DNA of 64,000 nucleotides. It comes from Candidatus Thorarchaeota archaeon MP8T_1 (GTDB lineage: Archaea > Asgardarchaeota > Thorarchaeia > Thorarchaeales > Thorarchaeaceae). A model generated the notes under the pieces. The model saw only the letters and a list, made by a program, of their open reading frames with translations. It did not search any database and was not told the origin of the DNA. Location of the stretch: the NCBI GenBank assembly GCA_002825465.1, contig PJER01000002.1, positions 62,001 through 126,000 of the forward strand, written 5' to 3'. The translations under genes were made by a program, and so were the position numbers. Positions 1 through 8,641 of this stretch are shown one piece after another (position 1 is the stretch's first letter; every line of letters begins with the position of its first letter).

Positions 1-1119
1 GATGTCCATGATCTCGCGTTCGTCGTCCATTCTTCCAGTACGTTGAAGGTCTCTAATAGGTTCCATTGCGGCTTCTCTGCATACGATGCTGATGTCCCTT
101 CCACTATACCCCTCTGTCAAATCTGCTAGCTCTTCAAAATCTACTGCTGGAGAAACCTCGATATCTTCCATGTGGATTTCTAATATTGCCGCGCGCGCTT
201 CTTTATCAGGTAGTGGAACATGAATTCGTTTCTCAAAGCGTGATCTGAGTGCAAAGTCAATCTCCCATGGAAGATTAGTGGCTCCAATCACCGTTACTCT
301 TTCCTCATGCTCGCTCGCAAGTCCCTGTAACTCTGTGAGAAGCTGAGTTTTCATTCGTCGTTCTCCCCCAACGTCATCGCCAGAGCGTGAGACCCCAATT
401 GAATCTAATTCATCTATGAACACAATTGCTGGTTGGTTCTTCCTTGCGAGTTGGAAAAGGTGCATGACCAAACGTTCAGATTCACCCAACCATTTACTCA
501 CAATATTGGCCGCTGACACATTGAAGAATGTCGCATTCACTTCAGAAGCAACAGCTTTTGCAATCAGAGTCTTTCCACAACCTGCTGGTCCGTAGAAGAG
601 AATTCCTCTCCATGGTTGCCTAGCCTTCCCTTTGAAGAGTTCAGGGTGTTTCATCGGAGCAATAATCGCATCATTGATAGCTTGTTTGGCATCACCGAGA
701 CCTGCAACTTCTGACATCTTAACATTAGGGCGTTCTGAAATAATGGTGTCTGAGATCATCTCTCGGAGTCGTTTCTCATCATCATCAAGTTCTACTTCTG
801 GTTTACTAGTCACAGTAACAGATTCTGCTGGTGCTGAATCTAATCTAGGAGGAGTTGCCAGTCCATCAACTGGACCTGCAGTCTTCTTTTTGATTCCTGA
901 TAGATATCTTACTCGGTCGACACATTCCTGTGCACGATTGAAGTAGTGCTTTCTAACTGATGGTAGTGATGCGGAATTTGCTAGTTTTATGAGAATCTTA
1001 CTGGCTTTCAGATAATACTGACAAGCCTCGTTCTTCATTCCTCTCTGATCGAGCTCTATGGCTCTGTCTAACAGATTCTTGAGCCCTTGATCCAACCTAT
1101 CGCTATCTGAACCGGCCAT
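1..1119 (-). CDS. vps4: Vps4-like MIT-AAA ATPase (C-terminus cut by window edge)
   Basis: ESCRT disassembly ATPase: extracts and recycles ESCRT-III subunits from membranes. About 373 residues are visible from an ATG at 1119. Residues 1-75 form a three-helix MIT-type domain (the part that binds ESCRT-III tails), followed by a Ser/Pro linker to about residue 110 and then an AAA core. Walker A reads GPAGCGKT (residues 177-184), Walker B IVFIDELD with D236/E237, and an arginine-finger region RSRFEKR follows near residue 285. The Walker A has Ala and Cys where Vps4 proteins usually have Pro and Thr (GPPGTGKT). The C-terminal small AAA domain and Vps4 C-terminal helix lie outside the window. It lies near ESCRT-III (3550-4167) and the steadiness-box protein (4168-5757). 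Other classical AAA ATPases lack the MIT domain, so the Vps4 call is strong. Confidence 0.93.
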   Translation of the reverse strand, partial: MAGSDSDRLDQGLKNLLDRAIELDQRGMKNEACQYYLKASKILIKLANSASLPSVRKHYFNRAQECVDRVRYLSGIKKKTAGPVDGLATPPRLDSAPAESVTVTSKPEVELDDDEKRLREMISDTIISERPNVKMSEVAGLGDAKQAINDAIIAPMKHPELFKGKARQPWRGILFYGPAGCGKTLIAKAVASEVNATFFNVSAANIVSKWLGESERLVMHLFQLARKNQPAIVFIDELDSIGVSRSGDDVGGERRMKTQLLTELQGLASEHEERVTVIGATNLPWEIDFALRSRFEKRIHVPLPDKEARAAILEIHMEDIEVSPAVDFEELADLTEGYSGRDISIVCREAAMEPIRDLQRTGRMDDEREIMDI

Positions 1120-1284
1120 GTGAGTTCAAGTTTACTCAGTGTGTAGGATGTTAAAGTTTCTGTGTATTCTAGAACATACGTAAAATAAGCGCCATCTTGA
1201 AAATGAGTAGACAAAAGAGCCATGTGTCCGCATTGAAAACCTTGAAAAATCTGAACCCTTATCGGAATTGGTTGTAGAACTATA

Positions 1285-3363
1285 TCATCCTGGTCCCCCG
1301 TCTATTATGATCCAGCCAAAAGTGTCAATAATGTATTGCCGTGCATCAGCAGCTGCTCCCGCGCTGAATCTTGAAAAACCACCGTCAAATGTAACACCAT
1401 CCTGTAAGGTCAACTGCGCCCAGCCAATCAATAGATTATCATAGTTACTTGTCGACAATGTGACGCCAATGAACATGGAGTTCATGTCAGTTACACTGGA
1501 CACGTTCCAGTCACCGATATCTTGGTTGAAGGAAAATGCCTCATAGAACATACCGAGCATTTCTGTTACACTAGACACGTCCCAACTACCAATGGACTGA
1601 TTGAAGGCAAAAGCACTATTGAACATGGATATCATATTTGTCACGCTGGACACGTCCCAGCCACTGATATTTTGGTTGAAGGCAAAGGCACTATTGAACA
1701 TAAGACACATATCAGTAACACTGGACACGTCCCAGTTTCCGATATCTTGGTTGAAGGTTGAAGCAAATGCAAACATATAGCTCATATCAGTCACGCCGGA
1801 TACGTCCCAACTACTAATATTCTGATTGAAGGCTGAAGCACCATAGAACATAAAGGCCATGTTTGTCACGCTAGACACGTCCCAACCACTGATATCTTGG
1901 TTGAAGGTCGAGACCCCATCGAACATAGCTTCCATATTTATCACGTTGGACACGTCCCAGTCACTGATATCTTGATTGAAGACTGAAGCACCCCTGAACA
2001 TGGAATTCATATCAGTAACACTGGACACGTCCCAGTCGCCGATGTCCTGGTTGAAAACTAACGCCCCATCGAACATAGATACCATGTTTCTCACATTAGA
2101 AACGTTCCAACCACTGATATCTTGGTTGAAAGATGAATCATATAGGAACATATAGCTCATATCAGTTACACTGGACACGTTCCAGCTGCTGATGTCTTGG
2201 TTGAAGACTTGATTATCACTGAATATGGCAAACATGTTTATCACATTGGAAACATCCCAACTACTAATATTCTGATTGAAATTAGAACCACTGAACATAT
2301 GCAACATGTTTGTCACACAGGATACATTCCAATTATTCATATTTCCGGTTGAACCTAGATTTGCACAATTCGTGAAAGCAAGAATAAGGGAGGTTGTTCC
2401 AGTCAAGTTCAACTCATCGGTGGCTGTAAGATTTAAGTTTGAGCACCCGTAGAAATAGCGTCCTGAGTTACCTAGGTGTATGCTGCCCCATTGGCTGATT
2501 TCAAGCAGTTTAAGTCGATCACCGTCATTATTGAATTTCCAGCCAATTAGGAGACCAGCTATTCTGATTATGTAGACGCCTGTAGATTCATAGGTATGTG
2601 TTACCTCTGGATGATTCCAACTACTGATTATGCTTGTACTTCCATCTCCCCACTCTACCATGAAATGATATGTGCCTTCTACTATCAGAGGCAGTTTTAC
2701 CTGATTTGTATTGCTGGAACCTGTACTAGTAAGTGTTGTATTCCATTTTGATACAAAAGGTGTACCAATGACGAAAGTCACTGATATAGACCCGATAAGA
2801 CCAATCGAATCATTCGCCCAAGCTTGAATAGTGGTGAAACCATCAGGAAAAATGATATACTGGGGAGTGGTGTAGGTCACATTGGTTCCATCCCAGTTGT
2901 ACCAGATAGTATCTACTCCATCGTTGTCCGAAGCTGTAATATTCAACAGTTGTAGAACATTGTCATAAAGTATGTTTTTGGGGCTATTTATCACTACTAA
3001 TGGAGAATCATAATTAATAGTGAAAGTAACCTGAGCTGATCCAATGTTTCCTACCGAATCATTTGCCCAAGCATGGAGAGTGTGGGTCCCCTCTGAGAAC
3101 GCAATATTAAGAGCGGAATTATAGGTCACATTGGTTCCATCCCAATTGTACCAGATGGTGTCTATACCATTGTTATCCGAAGCTGTAATATCCAATAGTT
3201 GTGTAGATTCCGGAAATGCTCCTGAAACAGGATTATTGACAACGACTATTGGGGCTGTTCTATCCACTTCTCCTGAAATATAAATGACACCAAAGATGAC
3301 TCCAATCGAACTCACAATGATAATCAATATGACAACAACTGATAGGGTCTTATTTTGTTGCAT
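1285..3363 (-). CDS. BspA-like (DUF285) repeat surface protein
   Basis: Predicted cell-surface protein of 692 residues. A hydrophobic N-terminal segment (about residues 8-30) is a signal anchor. Two Ig-like domains follow (about 35-200), each containing the phrase [17 protein letters not shown]-like segment with MVEWGDGST comes next, and then 12 tandem 25-residue repeats of the type FNQDISxWDVSxVTDMxxMF. These are BspA/DUF285 repeats, a family linked to adhesion and surface binding in bacteria and archaea. The C-terminus ends in [10 protein letters not shown] without a membrane anchor, so anchoring is probably N-terminal. It sits between the Vps4 and ESCRT-III genes and is divergent from the latter. 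The ligand cannot be inferred. A 10-bp palindrome TAGATATCTA lies at 3388-3397, just upstream of the start. Confidence 0.85.
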   Translation of the reverse strand: MQQNKTLSVVVILIIIVSSIGVIFGVIYISGEVDRTAPIVVVNNPVSGAFPESTQLLDITASDNNGIDTIWYNWDGTNVTYNSALNIAFSEGTHTLHAWANDSVGNIGSAQVTFTINYDSPLVVINSPKNILYDNVLQLLNITASDNDGVDTIWYNWDGTNVTYTTPQYIIFPDGFTTIQAWANDSIGLIGSISVTFVIGTPFVSKWNTTLTSTGSSNTNQVKLPLIVEGTYHFMVEWGDGSTSIISSWNHPEVTHTYESTGVYIIRIAGLLIGWKFNNDGDRLKLLEISQWGSIHLGNSGRYFYGCSNLNLTATDELNLTGTTSLILAFTNCANLGSTGNMNNWNVSCVTNMLHMFSGSNFNQNISSWDVSNVINMFAIFSDNQVFNQDISSWNVSSVTDMSYMFLYDSSFNQDISGWNVSNVRNMVSMFDGALVFNQDIGDWDVSSVTDMNSMFRGASVFNQDISDWDVSNVINMEAMFDGVSTFNQDISGWDVSSVTNMAFMFYGASAFNQNISSWDVSGVTDMSYMFAFASTFNQDIGNWDVSSVTDMCLMFNSAFAFNQNISGWDVSSVTNMISMFNSAFAFNQSIGSWDVSSVTEMLGMFYEAFSFNQDIGDWNVSSVTDMNSMFIGVTLSTSNYDNLLIGWAQLTLQDGVTFDGGFSRFSAGAAADARQYIIDTFGWIIIDGGPG
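1463..2334 (-). repeat. 12-copy tandem 75-bp repeat array inside the BspA-like gene
   Basis: The coding repeats (25 codons each) are conserved at DNA level, notably around the codons for GACVSSV-like and FNQDI segments, so the array is visible as near-periodic 75-bp DNA. The repeats are in frame and uninterrupted. This also creates an open frame on the opposite strand that is not a gene. Confidence 0.85.
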
Positions 3364-3494
3364 TTATCCTACCTCATTGTACGCCCTTAGATATCTAGGC
3401 ACGTATCTTTGAAACCTTGTTAAATAATTTGTTAGATAAACAATCAATTTCTGAGTTAATATCCTGCGGTCCTTGCTATGCTTGTGTCACACTA

Positions 3495-3507
3495 GAAATT
3501 TAAAAGG
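3495..3507 (+). promoter_or_regulatory. TATA-box promoter of the ESCRT-III gene
   Basis: An AT-rich box gaaatttaaaagg lies about 45-55 bp upstream of the GTG start at 3550, the arrangement expected for an archaeal TATA element with a start site near 3530. Confidence 0.5.
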
Positions 3508-3549
3508 ATAGTCCACAATCAATGACCTGAGCTAGTATTCCGAAATAAG

Positions 3550-4167
3550 GTGAAATTCTTGCCGTCAATCAGAAAAGCATTTTCCTGGGGAAGGAAAAAA
3601 CCAGATGTAGGTGAAATATCCAGTCGACTTAGAATCCTCAGTAAACAGCTTGCTCGACAACGCAACAAGCTTGAGAAAGAAGAACATGATACAAGAGCCA
3701 GAGCTGTTCGTGCTAGAAAGGCTGGTCAGATGGATGCCTACAAGACATATGCTACTGAGATGGTACGCTTTCGAAGATATGCCTTATCTGTTGATAAATC
3801 TCGACTCCAAATCTTGAAGATACTTGCCCATCTGAATAGAGCTCAGACCTCAGCAAAGACATCTATCGCGCTGGAAGAGGTGGCTAAGATTTTGGGGATG
3901 CTTGGAGACTCTACAGATGCTACAAAGGTAGTTGCTAATGTTGATGAAATTGCACGTCGCCTTGAGGAATTTGAGATAGAAGCCAGTATATCCGATGAAG
4001 CTCTGGACACAACAATGGAAGTATCATCTGATGACCTCTCTTCAGCAATGCTTGAGATTGATGCAGAAGCTGGCCTTGCTGAAACAGGCACAGTCAGGAA
4101 ACCGCTCAGCGATGTTGAATCCCTAGAGGATGACATAAAATCACTTGAACGCGAACTTGGAATGTGA
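3550..4167 (+). CDS. ESCRT-III (Snf7/CHMP-like) protein
   Basis: Membrane-remodelling filament subunit of 205 residues, the usual ESCRT-III size. The N-terminal 20 residues are very basic and hydrophobic (MKFLPSIRKAFSWGRKK), then two long charged helices run to about residue 100 (ISSRLRILSKQLARQRNKLEKEE; the RARKAGQMDAY turn), as in the Snf7 hairpin core. The C-terminal half is acidic, and the final helix DDIKSLERELGM resembles a MIT-interacting motif, fitting the MIT-bearing Vps4 encoded nearby. The start is GTG at 3550. It abuts tail-to-tail the steadiness-box gene (stop at 4165-4167, next gene ends at 4168). I cannot safely assign it to the Vps2/24/46 or Vps20/32/60 branch. Cellular role (division, vesicle release or both) is inferred from family knowledge. 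Confidence 0.88.
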   Translation: MKFLPSIRKAFSWGRKKPDVGEISSRLRILSKQLARQRNKLEKEEHDTRARAVRARKAGQMDAYKTYATEMVRFRRYALSVDKSRLQILKILAHLNRAQTSAKTSIALEEVAKILGMLGDSTDATKVVANVDEIARRLEEFEIEASISDEALDTTMEVSSDDLSSAMLEIDAEAGLAETGTVRKPLSDVESLEDDIKSLERELGM

Positions 4168-5757
4168 TTACCAGAATCTATCCCGGGTTTCTCTGGTCTG
4201 ACGTGCAATCTCTCGTCTAGTCTGGTATGAATTTCTCATTAGATCTTTGTATCTTCTAATAAAGTCCTCAGCTACAAGTCTACCATCACGTAAGAGATGA
4301 ACTGTTTCTCTGATAGCACTATGAATTGACTCCGCATCTTGTTTGAGAGTATCCAGAGATTCAGCTGGTCGATACTGCTGTTCATACGTACCCAAAGGGT
4401 CTCTTCTACCAATCTCTCGCTCCAATTCTCTTCTGAATGTCGAGGGTGAAGAGTACCCACCTCCAATTGGTAAATTATGATTTCCAGGAGTTGGTTGTGT
4501 CCATGAGGGGACTTGATAGGGACTTCTTGTATGTGGTGTTGATTCTTCTAAGTGTTGGTTTGTAGATAATAGTGAATATACCATCCCTTCAATCTTGAGT
4601 CTCACATCACTAATACTAACATCATTTTGTTCGAGTTTTCTAACTCTCTGCATGTCGGTCTGGATGTATCTCTCAAATTTTCGAGCAATCTCAACATAAT
4701 CTGGGAGAACTTTCTTTGTCTGATCACTACAGGATATCTTGACATCACCCTGCTTTAACTTAAGAACGAGTCTTTTACGAAACCGTCCGTCTTCTTCTAT
4801 GGACTTGAGATAGACTAATGGAAAGTCAAAGATTGTTTCCATCTTTCTTCTAACTCTGCCAATCTCAGCTACTAGCAGGAACCTCTTGTTTGTTACATAT
4901 AATGTGCCCAAAGCTTTGTCATTCTTGAGGAAATCACTTCCAGTCACTTTAACATCAGGGAGTGCACAGACTGGAAGTTCACCAACTGAGAGATGACCAT
5001 GCTCGTAAAAGTTTGCAAATTGGTTTTTGTAATAATCAAGTCCATCTAATTGTCTGCGTACCTCTTTTAATGTGCTTCGCAGTGATTCTAGTGATTCATC
5101 TACATTTTGTTTGTAGTATATACCAAGCTCTGTAATCCTATTGGTTATACCTTCAATAAATGGAAACTGTGACGGGTTCCACCGATTGTAATCAACGAAA
5201 TTCTTAGTTTCCGCTGCCATCTTCCTTGCAACAATTTCTGCTTGACTACCGATTCGGTTCTTTATTGCAGGAAGTTCGTCTTGGATTCCCTCGATTTTCT
5301 CCTCGATCCATCGATAATGCAGAAAATTAGCCATTCGTAATGAAACTAAGATTCGTTTTGCTGTTGTAAGTTGGTTATTGAATTCTCGTAGTTTTGTATG
5401 ACCATACTGGATTGCCATTATTGCGTGACGCATGTCTAAGGCTAGAGCCCTTCTTTTATCCTCAAGTCCAGTAACTCTTGTTGAGTGACAGCGAGAACAG
5501 ATATCAATGGTCCGTTTTCCTTTAGTGAGATTCTCAGATTCACATTCAGGGCAAACCTCGAATTTCTCCCCTGGAATCGATTCTCCCAATGAATGGTGGC
5601 AGTCCGCACATACCGTGTACTCGTTTGATTTATTATCAAGGCAATCAGTACATAGAACGATTCCACAGTCTTCACAGATGTGTGAGGCTCTGTTGTTCTT
5701 ACATACCTGACATTGTTCTAATGAGATATCTTCTGTCAAGTGAGTACCTCCGGTCAT
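4168..5757 (-). CDS. B-box zinc finger / PH-like / steadiness-box protein, ESCRT-I Vps23-like
   Basis: 529-residue multidomain protein. Residues 14-56 hold a B-box-type zinc finger (C16, C19, C28, C31, C36, C39, C50, C53). Residues 69-90 form a second CxxC...CxxC ribbon. A coiled coil spans about 100-250. Residues 262-365 look like a GRAM/PH-like fold (GTLYVTNKRFLLV is characteristic). A Pro-rich linker (405-440) leads to a C-terminal helical hairpin (470-525). That last segment, with LLRDGRLVAEDFIRRYKDL then NSYQTRREI, matches the steadiness box of Vps23/TSG101 (Gly, Asp-x-Phe, Leu, Arg and aromatic positions line up). I therefore infer an ESCRT-I-like adaptor that couples membrane or ligand binding to ESCRT assembly. 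No UEV domain is present. Start is the ATG at 5757. The steadiness-box assignment is by eye. Confidence 0.78.
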   Translation of the reverse strand: MTGGTHLTEDISLEQCQVCKNNRASHICEDCGIVLCTDCLDNKSNEYTVCADCHHSLGESIPGEKFEVCPECESENLTKGKRTIDICSRCHSTRVTGLEDKRRALALDMRHAIMAIQYGHTKLREFNNQLTTAKRILVSLRMANFLHYRWIEEKIEGIQDELPAIKNRIGSQAEIVARKMAAETKNFVDYNRWNPSQFPFIEGITNRITELGIYYKQNVDESLESLRSTLKEVRRQLDGLDYYKNQFANFYEHGHLSVGELPVCALPDVKVTGSDFLKNDKALGTLYVTNKRFLLVAEIGRVRRKMETIFDFPLVYLKSIEEDGRFRKRLVLKLKQGDVKISCSDQTKKVLPDYVEIARKFERYIQTDMQRVRKLEQNDVSISDVRLKIEGMVYSLLSTNQHLEESTPHTRSPYQVPSWTQPTPGNHNLPIGGGYSSPSTFRRELEREIGRRDPLGTYEQQYRPAESLDTLKQDAESIHSAIRETVHLLRDGRLVAEDFIRRYKDLMRNSYQTRREIARQTRETRDRFW

Positions 5758-5903
5758 CTATCTCTATCGAGAACTTATCCATGAATAACCTGTGTATTAT
5801 TAGGGACATATCACATTTGTATCGTATTCTGGAAGGCGAATGTACAGGCCGTATCAGTTATATCCAATTTGAAAAGCTGAGGTTCGATTTACAGGCGATA
5901 CTC

Positions 5904-7289
5904 ATGGAAGACCTCGCTAATGCAGCTATCGAAGCTGCACTCAAAGCCGGTGTAAGTTTTGCAGATGTCCGAATCGAAAACACAACCACCACAATCATCG
6001 AAATCAATGATGGTGTATCTAAACAGTCAATGGCTTCAAGATTGAAGGGAGCTGGTATTCGTGCATTCATTGATGGTGCTTGGGCATTTGCTTTAACAAC
6101 TGACCTCACTCCCTCTGGGATGCGTTCTACTGGTGAATCAGTTGCGAGAATGGCGCTAGCTACGAGAGAGAAAGTTGAGGAAAAATTCCAAATCGACGGT
6201 CCTTCTTTCAAAGCGCATTCCGAATTCAAGGTGAAAAAGCCTTTCAATAGTATCTCTATAGATGAAAAAATGTCCTTGGTCAAAATGATTGATGATCAAG
6301 CACGAGACTACGATAAGAGAATTTCATCAACTAGATCTGTCTATGGAGATATGTATACTGAACTCTATGTTGCAAATTCCTTAGGGACTACTATTTTTGA
6401 AGAAAATTCTCTTCCACGAATCATATCCGCTCCAACTGCAAAAGAAGGTCCTAATCGCCAACGTATTTTCATTTCAATTGGTGTCCGTGGTGGCTTTGAG
6501 GTAATGGATACAAAGAAGGCACAGACAATCGGAACTGACGCCGCCAAACTTGTCATAGACCTTCTCTCGTCAACTTCTGTAAAAGGTGGATCTTACAATG
6601 TTGTCATGGACCCGATTCTAAATGGAGTAATGACACATGAGGCATTTGGCCATGCTGCAGAGGCTGATAATTGGCCATCTCACACCACAGTGCTTGAAGA
6701 TAAAATCGGTAAGGAAGTTGGACCTGACCATCTTAGTCTGATTGATGATCCAACGCTAGATGGCCAACGTGGCTCCTATGAATTTGATTGGGAAGGAACG
6801 AAAGCCCAGAAAAGATATCTTGTAAAGGATGGCATCTTCACTGATTTACTTCATAGTCTTGAGACCTCAAGTAGGTTAGAGATGGAACCTAACGGAGCTG
6901 CTAGAAGTCAATCCTACATGCAACCTCCTATACCTCGGATGTCAAATACCTTTATGGAACCAGGCGATTGGGAAGTAGATGAACTTATAGAAGATACAAA
7001 GAACGGAATTCTTCTCTGTAGTTTCAACTATGGATATACTCGTTCTGCTGTTGGTCAATTCATGTTTCAAGCAAGTCATGGTTACATCATCGAGAATGGC
7101 GAGCTGGGCCAGATGGTTCGTGATGTATCTCTTGCAGGGAATATTCTAGAAGTCCTGGCAAAGATAGATGCTATTGGAAATGATTTCGAGCTGGATGCTG
7201 GCTCTTGTGGGAAAGGTGGTCAAGCGGTCCCGACAATGACTGGCGGACCACATGCTCGCATTTTGGATGTGCCTGTAGGAGGAATGTAA
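5904..7289 (+). CDS. tldD: TldD metalloprotease subunit
   Basis: Catalytic subunit of the TldD/TldE zinc metalloprotease, which degrades unfolded peptides and processes small peptides in the cytoplasm. 461 residues, normal for the archaeal family. The TldD signature HExxxH is present as HEAFGH (H245-H250), followed by AEADNW. The reading frame stays open back to 5589, but that upstream part overlaps the divergent steadiness-box gene and has no family similarity. The ATG at 5904, which gives MEDLANAAIEAAL, is the sensible start. The partner gene follows after a single base. The gene is intact. Confidence 0.93.
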   Translation: MEDLANAAIEAALKAGVSFADVRIENTTTTIIEINDGVSKQSMASRLKGAGIRAFIDGAWAFALTTDLTPSGMRSTGESVARMALATREKVEEKFQIDGPSFKAHSEFKVKKPFNSISIDEKMSLVKMIDDQARDYDKRISSTRSVYGDMYTELYVANSLGTTIFEENSLPRIISAPTAKEGPNRQRIFISIGVRGGFEVMDTKKAQTIGTDAAKLVIDLLSSTSVKGGSYNVVMDPILNGVMTHEAFGHAAEADNWPSHTTVLEDKIGKEVGPDHLSLIDDPTLDGQRGSYEFDWEGTKAQKRYLVKDGIFTDLLHSLETSSRLEMEPNGAARSQSYMQPPIPRMSNTFMEPGDWEVDELIEDTKNGILLCSFNYGYTRSAVGQFMFQASHGYIIENGELGQMVRDVSLAGNILEVLAKIDAIGNDFELDAGSCGKGGQAVPTMTGGPHARILDVPVGGM

Positions 7290-7290
7290 C

Positions 7291-8640
7291 GTGACAGATG
7301 ATTTACTTGCCATTGGCGAGAGAGCAGTAAGTCTTGCAGAGAAAATGGGTGCAAATCAGGCTGAAGCATATGTCGCGAGAAGTATGCTATATGAGATTGA
7401 AGCAGAAAACAATGCAATCAAGTCTGCAAGTGAGGAGTTTGATGCAGGTATTGGGATACGCACGATAATTGGAAAAAAAATTGGTTTTGCGTATGTTACG
7501 ACTTTAGACGAATCCGATATCAAAGAAGTAATTGAAAATTCTCTTAGTCTTGCAAGAGCTTCGATTGAGGATCCGGACTTTGTCACTTTGCCAAGTGCGG
7601 TCAATAACTACATCGAAGCCAAGCAGATATTTGACAAAGATGTGGATGAGTTAACATCAGATGCTGCGGCAGACCTTCTTATCCGAACAATCGATGCAAC
7701 TAAAGAGAGTCTAAGATGTCGTGACTATGCTATTGAATCATCAATTACTAGTTCTTCAAGTTCAAGTGCAATAGTAAACTCATTAGGTATTTCCATGGCT
7801 GAATCTCGGACATCTATCTCACTCTATTCATACCCGGTCATCAAGGATGGTGAAGATCAGACTGCTAGTTACGAATACCAGATATCAAGGAATCTCAGAG
7901 ACATTGATCCTGAGTACATTGGTAAAACTGCTGCGGAATTAGCAATTGGATTCCTTGGGCCAAAGATAATTGAAGGCGGAGAGATGCCAGTCATTTTTGC
8001 CCCTCTTGGTGCAAGTGCGATTCTGGGACGAGGATTAGCAGGTGCGGTAAATGCGGAAGAGGTCCAAATGGGGCGCTCGTATATTGCTGATGCCTTTGGA
8101 CAGAATATTGCATCAGAAACTCTGGAGATTATAGATGACGGAACTATTCCTGGCGGTCTTGGTACACAGACATTCGATGCTGAAGGTTATAGATCTCAAA
8201 GAACTCCAATCATTGAATCTGGTGTTCTGAAGAACCTCCTACATAATTCTTATACTGCAAATAAAGATGAAGTTGAAAATACAGGAAATGCAGCTCGTCC
8301 CTCATATTCCGGGCTTCCACGGATATCTACTTCTAATTTTGTGGTGACTCCTGGTAAAGGGACACTTGCAGATTTTATTTCAGAGATGGATAGAGGGATA
8401 GTGTGCAGAAATACTGGTGATAGACCAAATATGACAACTGGTGAACTGAGTGCTATGATAATGGAGGGCTACTATGTTGAGAAGGGAGAAATAAAATATC
8501 CACTCAAGAACACCTTGATTGGCATCAATATGAAAGATTTACTCCAGAAGGTCACTCAAGTTGGAAGTGATAGTAGAGTCACGTTTAGCATGATTACCCC
8601 TTCATTTGTTATTGAGAGTGCCAATATAACATCAGGTTAA
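7291..8640 (+). CDS. tldE: TldE/PmbA, non-catalytic partner of TldD
   Basis: 449-residue homologue of TldD (TldD_PmbA family) that lacks the HExxxH zinc motif: the equivalent region reads LGASAILGRGLAG. This is expected for the structural TldE/PmbA subunit of the heterodimer. It starts at GTG 7291, one base after the TldD stop, behind a good ribosome-binding site (taggagg, 7276-7282) located inside the end of tldD, so the two are translationally coupled. Typical C-terminal features are the GNAARPSYSG segment and the closing VTFSMITPSFVIE strand. It converges with argS with one base between stops. Confidence 0.92.
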   Translation: MTDDLLAIGERAVSLAEKMGANQAEAYVARSMLYEIEAENNAIKSASEEFDAGIGIRTIIGKKIGFAYVTTLDESDIKEVIENSLSLARASIEDPDFVTLPSAVNNYIEAKQIFDKDVDELTSDAAADLLIRTIDATKESLRCRDYAIESSITSSSSSSAIVNSLGISMAESRTSISLYSYPVIKDGEDQTASYEYQISRNLRDIDPEYIGKTAAELAIGFLGPKIIEGGEMPVIFAPLGASAILGRGLAGAVNAEEVQMGRSYIADAFGQNIASETLEIIDDGTIPGGLGTQTFDAEGYRSQRTPIIESGVLKNLLHNSYTANKDEVENTGNAARPSYSGLPRISTSNFVVTPGKGTLADFISEMDRGIVCRNTGDRPNMTTGELSAMIMEGYYVEKGEIKYPLKNTLIGINMKDLLQKVTQVGSDSRVTFSMITPSFVIESANITSG

Positions 8641-8641
8641 T

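Noticed and set aside
1522..1761. Open frame opposite the BspA repeats
   Set aside because: Its repeated wording simply mirrors the 75-bp coding repeats of the real gene.
5589..5903. Upstream extension of the TldD frame to 5589
   Set aside because: It overlaps the start region of the divergent steadiness-box gene, and the added residues show no TldD similarity; ATG 5904 gives the family-typical N-terminus.
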